The notes under the pieces are model-generated. The model made no database searches and was not told the DNA's origin. It saw nothing but the letters and a program-made list of their open reading frames with translations. Both the position numbers and the translations under genes were made by a program. Shown here in pieces: positions 48,795 to 60,795 of a stretch of DNA of 64,000 nt. Source of the stretch: Sepiola atlantica (taxonomy: Eukaryota > Mollusca > Cephalopoda > Sepiida > Sepiolidae). Positions within the stretch are counted from its first letter, which is position 1, and every line of letters starts with the position of its first letter. The DNA is taken from positions 76,310,445 to 76,374,444 of the forward strand of contig OY744523.1 in assembly GCA_963556195.1 (NCBI GenBank), in the 5' to 3' direction.

Positions 48795-49328
48795 ACATAA
48801 ACAATAACATATTTTTAAAACATAAACAATACCATATTTTTTAAACATAAACAATAACATATTTTAAAACATAAACAATAACATATTTTAAAACATAAAC
48901 AATACCATATTTTAAAAACATAAACAATAACATATTTGTAAAACATAAACAATAACATATTTTTTAAACATAAACAATAACATATTTGTAAAACATAAAC
49001 AATAACATATTTTAAACATAAACAATACCATATTTTAAAACATAAACAATAACATATTTTTAAACATAAACAATGACATATGGCAAAACATAAACAAACA
49101 CATATTTTAAAACATAAACAAACACATATTTCTAAAACATAAACAATCACATATTTTTTACCATAAACAATGACATATTTTAAAACATAAACAATAACAT
49201 ATTTTTAAACATAAACAATAACATATTTTTCAAACATAAACAATAACATATTTTAAAACATAAACGATAACATATTTTTAAAACATAAACAATAACATAT
49301 TTTCAAAACATAAACAATAACATATTTT
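48795..49328. repeat. 22-24-bp minisatellite (AAACATAAACAATAACATAT)
   Basis: About 23 units of ACATAAACAATAACATATTT with a variable A/T run of 2-6 bases between units. The minus frame at 48815-49150 (cysteine/leucine/tyrosine-rich) is a by-product of the repeat. Confidence 0.95.
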
Positions 49329-51814
49329 TGATTCGGCAAGTTATGTTATTCTAGATTTAAATTCATTTAGAAAGATGTTAAACACGTGGATGACGTAGTA
49401 CAAATTATATTGATTATCTGCTTATATCAACAAAAATAAAGCAGTATTTCGTGTCTTTTAAGCAAATAGTAAATAATATTTGCAGAAAAATACAAATTAT
49501 CGTTAAAGGAAGTTTCTAGAACACTTATTACAGTTTTAAGATATTTAAAAAATGTCTACCAAGTTTTAGTTTATTGTTCGCCGGGAGAAGGGATATTTAT
49601 AAATCATGACAATATCTTAAAAAGTTATTTAATGAATAAATTGATCTTCCCCTTTTTAAAGATTGGCCTTAGGGTCGTCATTCAAGTAGGATCAACATTT
49701 TACTAACAAAGAGATATTTTGATCAATTTGTTTTCTTCCAAAAACACATTGCGGTACACACGAACACAGCCATAAGTATACATATGTTTCTAGATCAATA
49801 AAGTTTACCTATACAATAGATAAAAAATTTTCTCCATCGGGCAGTGATTATTTGGTAAATGACAAGTCACTAAGTAATAAGGATAAGTATATTTTTAAGA
49901 ATAAAAGCAAAACATATTGCTCGATACGACTTACTATTGCACATACTCATTTGTATGCATTGTGTTGCCACAGAATAGCTCTATTTAACATAGGACAAAA
50001 TAAGGTTTCCCAGCCAGATTCAACGAAGATGTAGAATAATCTTAATAAAATTCATTATTTATTCGTGTTCATGATAGAACAACTTCCGGGAAATGGCAGC
50101 TGTAAAAGTCTTATTTTTTGCTGTTCAATTTTTTCAGGGCTATCTAAAAATTCAAGCTCTAATAATCTCTCCCATTTCCAACGGATTTAGATGTCCTTTT
50201 TGTATATTTAAAAAAAATTACTGTTTGAATTTAATTCAAAGATAGTTTCACAAACAATAAAAACCATATTCATCAGATAGTAATACAACGCTGGGAATCT
50301 CAGAAAACATCGAAAACTGTTGTTGGCAGTAATTCGTTTTTTTTTTCGCAGTAAAAGCTTGATAATAAATCACAGTTTCGAAGCACGACATTACATCGGT
50401 TGGCGAAATGTGCGAATGTCATTCCAATATGAAGATTTCCTCACAGAATAAGTATAAATAAATAAAATGATAATGAAAGGAAAAAAATAAGCTCAAACCA
50501 TTCAAAGTAATTGGCAGTGTTGATTTTTTTATTTATTCATATGTCTTTATATATCGGTCCAACTCTGTCAGTCTTGGCGAATTTGGCTATATAAATGAAT
50601 TTGCCACAGATAATGATTCGGTCATTATCACACCATGATGTATTTTTGTGTTAGCATATAAAGATGTTTTAGTTTAATCAATAAGGCACTGGGTGATATG
50701 TCTAATATTGCCAAACGTATAAAATCAAGAAAACAATTATCATTATTTCCGTCATCATTTTTCACACCATTACAATCACTGAACTTCGATGAACGCTAAG
50801 ATATAACAAGTCTGCTACCCGTTTTTGTCCATTTATCCTGATCGCAAATATTTGTGAATATCTTTTGAGGACAAGAATGTTTTATTTGTATAGGTGGTTT
50901 GTTTGTCATGTAAAATAACAGACTTACTTCTGTCAATAGATTTTTTTACTTATAAAATATGAATTCCTGCGGCGCTCTGCATTTTCTTTATAGACAATAC
51001 GTCTTCTAAGATATTAAACTGAATTAAAAGTTAATTTTGATGAAGTTATGTGTAGCATATCAACTCGCCAAAAGATAAACAGTAATAACTAGGGTAAATA
51101 AGTTAAGAAGGATTTGAAATAAACCACAATTATGTTTGAAGTTCGTGTTTTCTGTGTTGCAACATGTTGCACATTTTATTGCTAATGAGTGCTGAAACAA
51201 AACTGTTCCTTTAAATGATTTATTGGGCACCGGTAGTAAAACACAAGTTGCTTGTTTACCCATAGCTTGACGGAATTGTACTTCATACATTTATTAATCA
51301 CAATACATCCGGTTAGATTTGAACTTGATAATGTGATTCTATAGTCCACAATGGAATCTAGTTTACAAATCTTAAAACGACAATAAGCATGGTTTGGTGT
51401 GGTTGTTTGTTCATGGCATCAACTCTCTTCGGGTTATTTAATGCCGAATCCGTTCATTTTGGTAAACGATTTCATGCTTCAAGCTTTTTATATGTTCAGG
51501 TATATTTTCATAGTGTTTGATTTAGTTGTTTTGTTCAGGAAAATGTTGTATGTGTGTTTGGCTTTACAGAACATGAATGAATTTTACAAATGTGAAGGAA
51601 AAAAAAAAAATTAATGTTTCGTGCATGTTTGAACAGGAATTCGGTATCTTCAGGTAGCCTGATCTGGTAGCACTAGTTTGTTGGTGATTGACACGTTGTA
51701 TTTTCATCGGAACTTTGATGTAACTACAAGATTCGAAAATTTTATCAGCCTTGTTTTATTTAGGCGTACGTGTTAACTATCTGTTTATGATTTGAATCTT
51801 TTAATTTCTTTTTT
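49329..51814. other. Intergenic, nothing recognised
   Basis: AT-rich sequence with short open frames lacking domains. Confidence 0.4.
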
Positions 51815-54800
51815 TTACCATAGTTCACTCCAAACAAGGCAGGCCGCCATAGTAGACGTAAGGAGCTACTGAGAAAAAGGGTGAAAGTTTTTTTGGGGTC
51901 AACCTAAATTGAAAGCTGTGCAGCGAAATGTCTGTTTACATTAGTTTTAAATTTCTGTATGTCAGTACCGTCATGAAAACAGGGAGAAGGGGGGAGTTCC
52001 AGAGTCCAGCTGCACGAAAAGAGAAGCTTTTAGAGTAAACAGCTCTTCAGTATCTGGGGATCACCACAGTGAATGGATGGAATTTGGCAGATTGTCGGGT
52101 TAGTCTAGTGAATTACCGTCGTGGGGGCACCAGAGCAGCAAGCTCATCAGAACACAATCCATTGAAGTACGTGTAAAACAGGCACAAGGAAGCAACATTG
52201 CGGCGATAGGAAAGGGACTGCAAGTTAGTTTACACTGAGGGATCTATTAAGTTGGCGATTCTTTTTTTAACCTTGTCTAAGAGGGAGAGACTAGTGGATG
52301 ATACCCTAGCCCAGATGTAGCAACAATGCTCCATGCATGGGCGGGCGATAGCTTTGTAGAGATATAGGATAATGTCAGGTATGAGAAGTTTACTAGCACA
52401 TTAGAGGGAGCCCACTTTCTTTGCAGCAGCCCTGGCAATGCCTTCAATGTATTTATTCCAATTTATGCTATCTGTGAAAATTAGGCCGAGGTGTTCGAAT
52501 GTTGAACTCTCAGGTAGGGTGTTATTTGCCATGACAATTGGTGGTTGAGGAGGTGTTTTGTAGTTATTGAAGGAAATGAGCTTTGTCTTTGCGGCATTAA
52601 ATATTACCATCCATTTTTTTACCCCAATCCACTACCAACTAGAGGTCATTTTCTAAGGATTAAGCCATTTTCTCAGATATGTGCGCGTCTGTTTTGCTCA
52701 CATGACGGCAGTAGAGCGTGGTGTCGTCAGAAAATATTCCTATATCAGTCTCAATGACATCAGAGAGATCATTTAATAAAATCAGGAAGAGTAGAGGTTG
52801 AAGGATTGATCCCTGGGGTACACCAGCATTTATGCAATGTTGCTTACAAGAACTGCCATCGAGGAAAACCTGGATCTTTCTTTTTGTTAGGAAGGATTTA
52901 ATTATATTAAATATTTGTTCAGTAATACCATATGAGTGCAGTTTTAGGAGAAGTCCTTCATGCCAGACGTTGTCAAAGGCCTTGGATATATCAAGCGCTA
53001 CCGCCTTAGCTTTACTTGCTTTGTCTAGTGTATGATATATGCGTTCAGAGATTACCGTTAGGATATCTGCAGTAGATCGTGCTTGTCTGAAATTCGTATT
53101 GCTTATCAGACGGGAAGTTAAGCATTAACTAGGTGCCGGACTATCGCTTGATTGATTAATGATTCAAAGAGTATAGCAAATATCGGGAGTAGAGTGATTG
53201 GGCGGTAGTTTAGAGGATCAGTTCGATCTCCCGAATTCTTGAAGACTGGTACCACAGAGGCAATTTTTCAATTATCATGGAAACAAGATCCATCAAGGCA
53301 TTTGTTGTATAGTTTGGAGTGGACAGGAGCCAGCTTAGCAGAGCATTTCTTCATTACTATTACTGGTGTAAGATAAGGCCCACAGGCTTTGTAGGTGTAA
53401 AGGTGTTTATGGTATTACTGACATGAGATGGGCTGATGACCAGGTTTTCAAGTGTGGCTTCAGTCGGCAATGGGAATTAAGGGAGGGGGCTGCTGGGTCC
53501 AAAGTGGAGTTTAAGGCGAAACGCTGGCCAAGTAGTTAAGCCTTATCAGTTACCGTGCAAACAACATCGGTGTGATTTTATAGCGGGGGAATTGGAGAGT
53601 GTCCATTGTTCATTACACTGTTGTAGATTTTCCAGAAATCACATTACCTAGTTTCTGTGACTGAATGCGTTTTTTGGTTATCTCTGTATTCCTTCTCTTT
53701 GCTTCATCTATCACTACTTTGCAATCAGTTCTTGTCTCTATAAATGTTTGTCTATTCGCAGTTGACTTATTGCGGCGGAATTTTCGGAATGCCTTCTGAC
53801 TCTCAGCAATAGCAGCTGCATATTCTATGGTGAACCATTGAGGAGAGTGGAGTTTGCTGAAGAATTCTCGCGTGGGAACATACACATCAATGCCTGCTTT
53901 GACCCATTTGGTTAGCTCATTTTCACACTGATCAGCAGGGTGTGAGAAGGTTTCACCTCATGGGGTGTCGCTGATGTGATCCCTGAGGGATTCATAATCA
54001 TGCCGCTCATAGTTCTCGTCGTTTTGTGCAACGGCTCTTCAGCTTTTGGACGAGATTTTAAGGTGATAGATATCTTACGACAACATGATCAGAGTTTCTG
54101 AACGGGCTGTTAGCATTCAGCACACAAGCCTCGTGTAGTGAGGACAAGAACAGGTCGAGAAGTGAGACTTGCTGGTCTGCACGATCATGAAGGCGGGTCG
54201 AAGAAGCAACAGTCTGTGAGAAGTCGTGAGCTGAGGAGAAATTAAACGTAGAGTTCCCAGCTGAATCAGTAACGGTGGAGAATCCCAACCAGTCATGGTG
54301 GTGTGCATTAAAATCTTTAAATACATGTATTTATGCATTCGAGTTGAGAGTTTTCTATCTAAGCTTTCAGAGACAGAAACAAGCAGGGTACAGTCCTGGG
54401 TCGAAAGAGAACTGTATAATAAATAAGTAACTCTGTGATGTAAGGCTTGGTCATCTGATTCTTAACTATGTTCTCTAGTCAAGGGATGGGTGTTCCGAAC
54501 ATAAACACCTGCCCGTGCATATGTTTGTCAGTCCTTATGGTAGGGTGGAAGGTAATAAGTCATGTTTAAGTCGTGAGAGGAGATTGAGGATATCCGGGAA
54601 GTTTGTCAGGAAAAAAGTTTCTATGTCGTTAATGTTGGTTCTAAGTCCCCGGATATTTGTGAATGTAAGCTCAAGGGCGGAGACGAAGATGTTTTTGTTG
54701 GGTGTCTGGTTTAGGTTTGATTTTTTTAGTTTGTAAATTAATGTTTGTTTTGAGATAGAGTGGGGAGGGCAAAATGGGGCCTGGTTTGGTGCCAATAAGC

Positions 54801-55525
54801 TCACACAACTAGTGCATTGGTTGTGACTTGGTCCATGAGTATAGCCTCGGCAAAGCCCGTCAGAGACAACTGTAGGTTCCCTTTCCATGCGCAACATGAC
54901 ACGTACAATTACCCACGATATTATGCAACTGCTGATAAATAAGCCGTTCTTAGCGCTACCTAAGAGTTAGGCCTCTTAACTATCAGTCGGTAACAACAGC
55001 CAGATACGCTGTCTAACCTGTACCCTCAATTTATCGGAACAAGAGTGACCCAGACTAGTCATGTAGGACTTAGGGACAAAAAATATTTCCCTAAGTTGCC
55101 CAGATAGAGAGAAAAGTAGACGGCGTTCAATGCCCTAGTCATGAAACAAGACCAAGCACTAGGTGCCTTTAGAGGCGTGCCAGTGTTTGTACCTCTATCC
55201 CTGGCTAATAGACCGGGAAGGAGTGCGAAGGCCGGGCAATAGGTAGATCCCATCTACTCTTTAAGCAATTATAGGTTTGCAAACCGGATACTTTGTTCGA
55301 GATTCCGACTCTAGGAAAGTTGTCGATCAAGACTAAGAAGGTCTCCGTCCCGAACAGTTAGCTGTCAATACTTAAGTAATTAGTTGCACTGATTTATTGT
55401 CAGAGTTTTCCTACTCTAAGATGGATGACCTAACAAGGTCCCCGGGTTCAACACTCCGAGAGAGGAAGTCTGCGCCCGTGTATTAGTCGGGTATTTCCGA
55501 TCCCCCGCAGGTAAAAAATGTCCAT

Positions 55526-55528
<3 letters not shown>
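51815..55528 (-). mobile_element. Non-LTR retrotransposon (LINE) copy A, nearly full length, ORF broken
   Basis: On the minus strand a ~600-bp 5' UTR (55528-54900) precedes an endonuclease start reading FTNIRGLRTNINDIETF (near 54670). The endonuclease end follows (HEACVLNANSPFRNSDHVVV near 54100) and a linker with PQWFTIEYAAAIAESQKAF (near 53840). The reverse transcriptase retains NYRPITLLPIFA (near 53200), ALDISKAFDNVWHEGLLLKL (near 52990) and NAGVPQGSIL (near 52820). It also retains the catalytic IGIFSDDTTLYCR (near 52735) and FNAAKTKLISFNNY followed by HLGLIFTDSINWNKYI (52600-52440). The C-terminus has KFKTNVNRHF (near 51950), then a stop and a short 3' UTR ending in an A-rich tail near 51820. 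Stops and frameshifts break the frame in many places. The 5' end abuts a TA microsatellite. Confidence 0.9.

Positions 55529-55569
<41 letters not shown>
55529..55569. repeat. (TA)n microsatellite at the LINE copy A 5' end
   Basis: About 20 TA units, immediately adjacent to the first base of the LINE on its 5' side. Confidence 0.95.
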
Positions 55570-55572
<3 letters not shown>

Positions 55573-55694
55573 AAGTTCACTGTACACTTATCAGAGGGAA
55601 CATAAAATTAAATGTAATGGTGTCTCTCTCACATGTTAGTTAATACAGATAAGAGAAATACTGTCAGTAGTGTAATAACTGAGAAAAACTAGTT

Positions 55695-56245
55695 AACTAT
55701 TTATACAATGAAGGCTACCGAGAAAATAGGGTAGATTGAAACTCAAAATTAAATTAAAAACACAAAGTAAATATAATTAAATTTATAACATGATTAGAAT
55801 TAGTAAAAAGTCCAAATATAATTAAGATAGTTAAAAAACAGAAACTCAGCTGAACACTTTGGTTAATCTTTTTCATTTCAACAGCCATATGTCTTGAATT
55901 ATTTTAAAGAAGGCCACTTGGCAAATGCCCCTTAGAAGAACATGATACCATGTACATCCAAGAGGAAGGTGAAGGTAGGTGGAAGGTTGGGTGTATAACA
56001 AGGGTGATTGGAACTTTTTTTCTATCATGTTTGACTATGCATTTTTCCATTTGTTTACATTTAGCTACAAGAACATCGAATTTTACATCCAGTAAAGAGA
56101 GACTGGTTTACTATTTATAAAATGAAAGTCTACAGAGAAGATAGAGTGGATTAAAACTCAACATTAAAAATAACATTAAAAAAGAAAACAAAAGTTGTAA
56201 AAAAGCACAAGGTAAATTTGGTAACATGATTAGAATTAAATCATG
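55695..56245 (+). repeat. Diverged direct duplication
   Basis: 55700-55805 and 56105-56240 share ACTATTTATA(C/A)AATGAA, CTAC(C/A)GAGAA(A/G)AT, GATT(G/A)AAACTCAA(A/C)ATTA and TAACATGATTAGAATTA in order. Spacing is about 420 bp. Confidence 0.6.
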
Positions 56246-57691
56246 CATGGTAAACTAGAAACTTAAATGAAACTTCTATCAAGCGATAACATTTTCTGTG
56301 ATGAAAACCCCTGCTGGAAGGTGATTTAGGGTCACAATTTACTAAAATATATTCTTGTGTTAAAATCCCTTTAGGTATTTCCAAGCCAATCCTAGGCATA
56401 TGCGAACTAGCAGCTGTCAAAAAAACGGAACCTGTCAAATTTTGCAAATTTTACATCTGACTGCAAACCAATAGCAATAAAATTAAGAGAACAAAAAGTT
56501 CATAGCAGCAGAATAAACATAATTCTTTAAAGAAGGAATTGTAGAGCCAAGTGAATCTCCGTTGAGAGCCTAGGTCCTCGTAACAACCACTGAAAGTCAC
56601 AAGAAAATGGTGGTCATTGATTACTTCGACAGATACACATTACTTAATGACTATCCACTGTCTCGTGTCAATAAAATAATCTCCAACAATACTAAATACT
56701 GAATCTTTCAGTACTGTATACTTCAAAAGTTTCGACCATCGGGTACTTATCAACCTAGAACATTGTTACATAATGAGGGCTGTTGTTTGCATAGAACAGT
56801 TTGAGTTACACTTTAAGGGTGAGAGGTGACCCCAGAACGGGAGTCGATGGAACCACATGATTTCTGGTAGGAGATGTTCGATCTCTTTGGTTTGCAAGAC
56901 TTCAAGCAGAAAAGACGTGTCTGGGTTTTGTTCCCAATGGGGGGGGGGGACGCGAACAGTGTGGCTGGGTGTAGCGGGATACAATATCCGCCTGTCTATA
57001 TGTCTGTCTTTCTCTCTCTCTCACACGCATACACTGTCACTTTGATGTTTTCTGTGACTGCCTCGCTTTTGAAATGAACCTTATTTATTTGAGTGGATTC
57101 ATGAATAAAACCGTGAATAGAACCTTGGTTGACGATGACGACGCAGGTGTATTATGGGTAACATACCGTTCGGTAAATGAAAATGTAAACAAATAAGCCC
57201 CACACGGCATTCTGAGCTTGCAATTGCCAATACGAGTTCTACTGAATTCTTGATGACAAACGGTCAGCTTCAAAACAGTTATAGATGAAATCATCTTAAA
57301 TGAAAACTTAATGGCTACTGTTGCATATATAGATAATATCACAGGATACGACAATAAGGAAGCTGACCCAAGATTCGTGGCTACTGTTAAGAAATACAAT
57401 TTGACTTGAAACAGCGAAAATGTTTCTACTACTTGAAAAGCAATGGAATATTTGAAGACAATTTTTAATTCATTCAGAAACAAAAAGAATGAAAGTATAA
57501 ATGCATTTTGGAAATATGTCTGTATTCCTATCATATATTCTGTAACATTATAGCTATTTGTATATCTAAGTTTTCTTGGGGGATGGGTCACACGAAAGAA
57601 AAACATTTGAAATGGAATTATTACTTAAAATAAAGAGACATCATAAATAAATGTGTTGTCTTCTTTGTTTAAGATAACGAAAAAGACTCAC
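56246..57691. other. Intergenic or intronic; no gene supported
   Basis: The 173-codon minus frame at 57085-57606 shows no conserved domain, and its C-terminal part looks like repeat-derived sequence. TC/CA-rich simple sequence lies near 57004-57025 after a run of ten G at 56939-56948. No further ABC transporter exon was found here. Confidence 0.4.
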
Positions 57692-57830
57692 CTTTCCAAT
57701 CAATAACAGCATTCAAACTATGTGCAATCACCAACATCGTACATTGACAAAATGAGTCTTGTAAACTCTTTTCAATTATATGGTAAGTTTCCGTATCAAT
57801 TGATGATGTAGCTTCATCTAAAATTAAAAT
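57692..57830 (-). CDS. ABC transporter exon, ABCC (MRP)-like, nucleotide-binding domain end
   Basis: The minus-strand exon encodes 46 codons plus one base. It starts ILILDEATSSIDTET (Walker B with the catalytic E, then the D-loop SSID), continues through QDSFCQCTMLVIAH (H-loop histidine) and ends LNAVIDWK. The order and spacing match the second half of an ABC ATPase domain. The LDEATxxIDTET...C(T/D)xLxIAHxLNxVxD pattern is typical of ABCC/MRP exporters, which use ATP to move organic anions across membranes. The acceptor is AAATAG before base 57830 and the donor AAAG/GTGAGT after 57692 is near consensus. No stop interrupts it. Differences from the usual family sequence (TETY for TETD, AHS for AHR) suggest a divergent paralogue or early decay. 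Neighbouring exons (Walker A, LSGGQ) were not recognised, so this is a single exon call. Confidence 0.75.
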
Positions 57831-57834
57831 CTAT

Positions 57835-58239
57835 TTACCGATCGGTAGTCACAAACCAGTCTTCCCTCACACGCTATCACTGTATCTTCTTTTTAAAACA
57901 TATTCTTTATTTCATTATAAGAAACGAAACGATTAACTACCATATAACATTCAATCATTACATAATATAAATTAAGTAATTGAAAATATTGTTTTATAAA
58001 GATGTTAACTTCATGAATGTCACGCTAGAATAATGTAACAATATCCATGCCAACAAATAAATTTGAAAGGAAAAACATTTAACAAATGTTACACTAATCT
58101 ATAAGATATGAAGTATGATTTTTTTTCTTTTATCGAAAATGTATCGTTAATTGATGTTTCACAAAGTTAAAAAAATAACAGGTTAAAGGTTCTTTTTAAC
58201 AAAATAGCAATCTAGAATTGTTTTTAATTACCGATCGGT
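57835..58239. mobile_element. Possible insertion bounded by 12-bp direct repeats next to the ABC exon
   Basis: TTACCGATCGGT occurs at 57835-57846 and again at 58228-58239, separated by 381 bp of AT-rich, non-coding sequence. The core ACCGATCGGT is palindromic. The repeats could be a target-site duplication of an inserted element lying just upstream of the splice acceptor. I saw no recognisable element structure inside. Confidence 0.4.
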
Positions 58240-59539
58240 TAGTGGCGTATATAAGCAGAATGTTTACCCTGTGAGTTCAAATAAAAATGTTTAAGTGTCC
58301 ATGCGCATGCGGCCCCCGTTGCGTTTCCAATAAAAATAATAAATACAAAATGTTTATCTTTTAACCTAATAAAAATAGTCTCTGCTTGAATATGTATTGT
58401 GTTTTCGCAACCTGATTTACATGCGCCAAGAATATAAAAGTGACACAATAAGAAAGGGATGGTCAAATGTGATCTGTCCACGTGAGAAGGGCTTTCATGT
58501 ATGTTCTTTTACGTATTACTCAGTCTCACTATTTTTCAAATACAGAAACACTAAGTGAATACAAAAAGTCAGATAAAATGTCAATGTTTAATAGATATCT
58601 AAACAGATAAACACCTACAAAATAGTGCTTATAATGATGCCACTTTTTCTTATTATGTCTACATATGTTGATACATTATTCATTGTAAAGTCGCGATAGT
58701 CATTGCAACTTTGAATAAGTATGCCACTAAGCTTGGTGAATTTATCAATTCGGACTCTCGCTGAAAAATAACACCGATTCTTTCATACCTTTGCTTTATT
58801 TTAATATTTTGTTCGAACCAAGCTGATATAGTCTCGTAATTATGTTTAGTATAGAGGAAACACATTACAAAAATTAGAGAAATATATTTATCAGTATTTT
58901 TAATGTTATTTAATATAAACATCATTTAAGAATTTCTTTTTGTGTTTCTTTTATTGATATTCCATGTATTAGCATTGCCTTTGAACCTATGCGGTCTATA
59001 TCCACAAAAAGCGTTTTCTTTGATCTTCCCTTCCGATTTCTTTTTGTTATTACACTCTCCTGTTTTACGAAACTGCTTATCTCCAGTTGAATATCTAGTA
59101 TTTGGCAACTATTCTTAATCTATAATAGACGTGCTTCCGCTGGTTGATTCTAGCTATAATCACTTGCTGTCATGCGATTGCGCGTTCAAACCACATATAA
59201 GGTAGAACCTGCTAAAATATATAAAAAAATAAAGAATATTTTAATAGAAAACTATCTTATATACACCTACACCCCAATTTTACCCGAATCCAATAATTTT
59301 TATTCCTTATATTTTACGTTTCAGTCAAAGGAAATTCGAACGTTTTCACAACGCATTGTTCCACCACTTATACCTATTGCTAGCGCATTCTTTTGCGGCT
59401 TGTTTGATTTTTAATAGTTTACATAATGCAGTAAATGGATATTTTGAAAAAATTGTCACCCAGATTTAATTTTATTATTGTTCATGACTATTTACTTTTG
59501 TTTACGAAATGTCATTTTATTTCAACTCACCTGGGGTCG
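58240..59539. other. Intergenic or intronic, nothing recognised
   Basis: Short frames (58239-58481, 58680-58925, 59172-59414) lack recognisable domains. If the ABC exon belongs to an active gene, this would be intron. Confidence 0.4.
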
Positions 59540-60600
59540 ATCAGCCTCACCTACCAATGTGATTGGTTGCCGCACTCAATGATTTTCTTAATATTTCGAC
59601 TGTTTTCATCGGTGTTGTTGTTTATACGTTTTAATTATCTTTTGAATTCGAATTTCTTTTAGTTTTCTTCCCAGATTTTTCAGAATTCTTCACGATGCTC
59701 CTACAATTATTGGTAATACGGCAGTTTCCTTCATATTCTATATTATCCTCAGTTATCTGGCATGCTTCATCTATTCACTTTGTTCTACCATCGAGCTTCA
59801 CTTTGTGATCAACTGTGACAGCAAAATCTCTTAATTATAAGGTATTTCAGTCTTGTTGGCTTTTACCATGTCCAGTTTTCTTGATTGGATGAGATTTTCC
59901 GTTTGTATTTCAATGTCCAAGAGAAAAACGAAAGGCATAAAAGCCTTTCGTTTTCTTAAGTTTGTTCATGCCAGTACCGTTTATCTGAATGGTCAAAATG
60001 CAGGCGTTTGCTCAATTATTAATAGACTACCTTTCCAAATGAGACATGTATATTTTTGTATCACTTATGGGCCAGCTACTTCCATTTAATTATGATGCGG
60101 TATACGCTTTCGTCTCTTTGTTTACATAATTTACAATTTGCTGTTTCGGCTGGGTCTTGTTTCGCTTGTCTCTTATTTAGCTTGTTCTGATCGGATTATA
60201 TAATGCGCATGTCAATAGCGATCCTCTTACTCTTTTCACTCGTCCTTTTCTTAACCATGTATAAGTTTCCTTGTATGCAATTTCTTTGATGCGTCTTATC
60301 ACTTATTCTAAGTAGTTGCATCTCTTCCCATTCCCTTTTATGACTTTGTTGTTTCCTATTTTGTTGCTACCTGTATGTTTCACTTTAACGTTGTTTTGGG
60401 GACAGTAATGCCTTATGGATTTCACTAGTCCTTTTATTGCATCGTCTACGCAATTTTCCTTTCTTTACTTTTACATAGAGTCGGTCAGTATCATCCTTCA
60501 GTGCAGCGATTCATGAATAATAATGTGTGCTTTAAGTAGGTTTCTGAATAATTCAGTAGCGTTCCCTTTTCTTCTTATGTGTTCTCGTTTAAAAACTTAG
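59540..60600 (-). pseudogene. LINE C-terminal relic, same family as the satellite's parent
   Basis: Read on the minus strand: IHESLH, then after a one-base shift KDDTDRLYVKVKKGK (60498-60455). Next come GLVKSIRHYCPQNN and CKLCKQRDESVYRII (the zinc-knuckle region, 60135-60089). DFAVTVDHKVKLDG follows (59827-59789), then AVLPIIVGA (near 59710), and after shifts TVEILRKSLSAATNHIG near 59590. This is the family order DxDRLYVKR, CxxC-(D/E)ET-xxHI, DFAVPxDxxVK, PIVVGALG, TARILRRVL. The block between the zinc knuckle and DFAV is degraded or deleted. Frameshifts and stops are frequent. It shares an identical 30-nt stretch with the 73-bp satellite monomers (60469-60498). Confidence 0.75.
59921..59957. 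repeat. Short perfect hairpin
   Basis: GAAAAACGAAAGGC pairs with GCCTTTCGTTTTC across an ATAAAA loop. No poly-U context or gene end supports a terminator in this eukaryotic setting. Confidence 0.6.
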
Positions 60601-60697
60601 TTCATCTCTGTTTTTTTTATTATGTCTATTTTAAAAGAATCCACCAGGTATTTATAGGTAACACGTTCACCAAATTGGTTAGTCTTCCTTGAATTGG

Positions 60698-60742
60698 GGT
60701 TTGTTGTTGTTGTTGTTCTTCTTCTTCTTCTTCTTCTTCTTC

Positions 60743-60783
<41 letters not shown>

Positions 60784-60795
60784 GTTATTATTATT
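60698..60795. repeat. Compound microsatellite (TTG)n(TTC)n(TTA)n
   Basis: Three successive trinucleotide runs of about 5, 9 and 17 units that differ only in the third base, consistent with stepwise conversion of one run. Confidence 0.95.

Noticed and set aside
57085..57606. 173-codon minus frame near the ABC exon
   Set aside because: It shows no ABC or other domain, no splice relation to the exon at 57692-57830, and its end resembles repeat-derived sequence.
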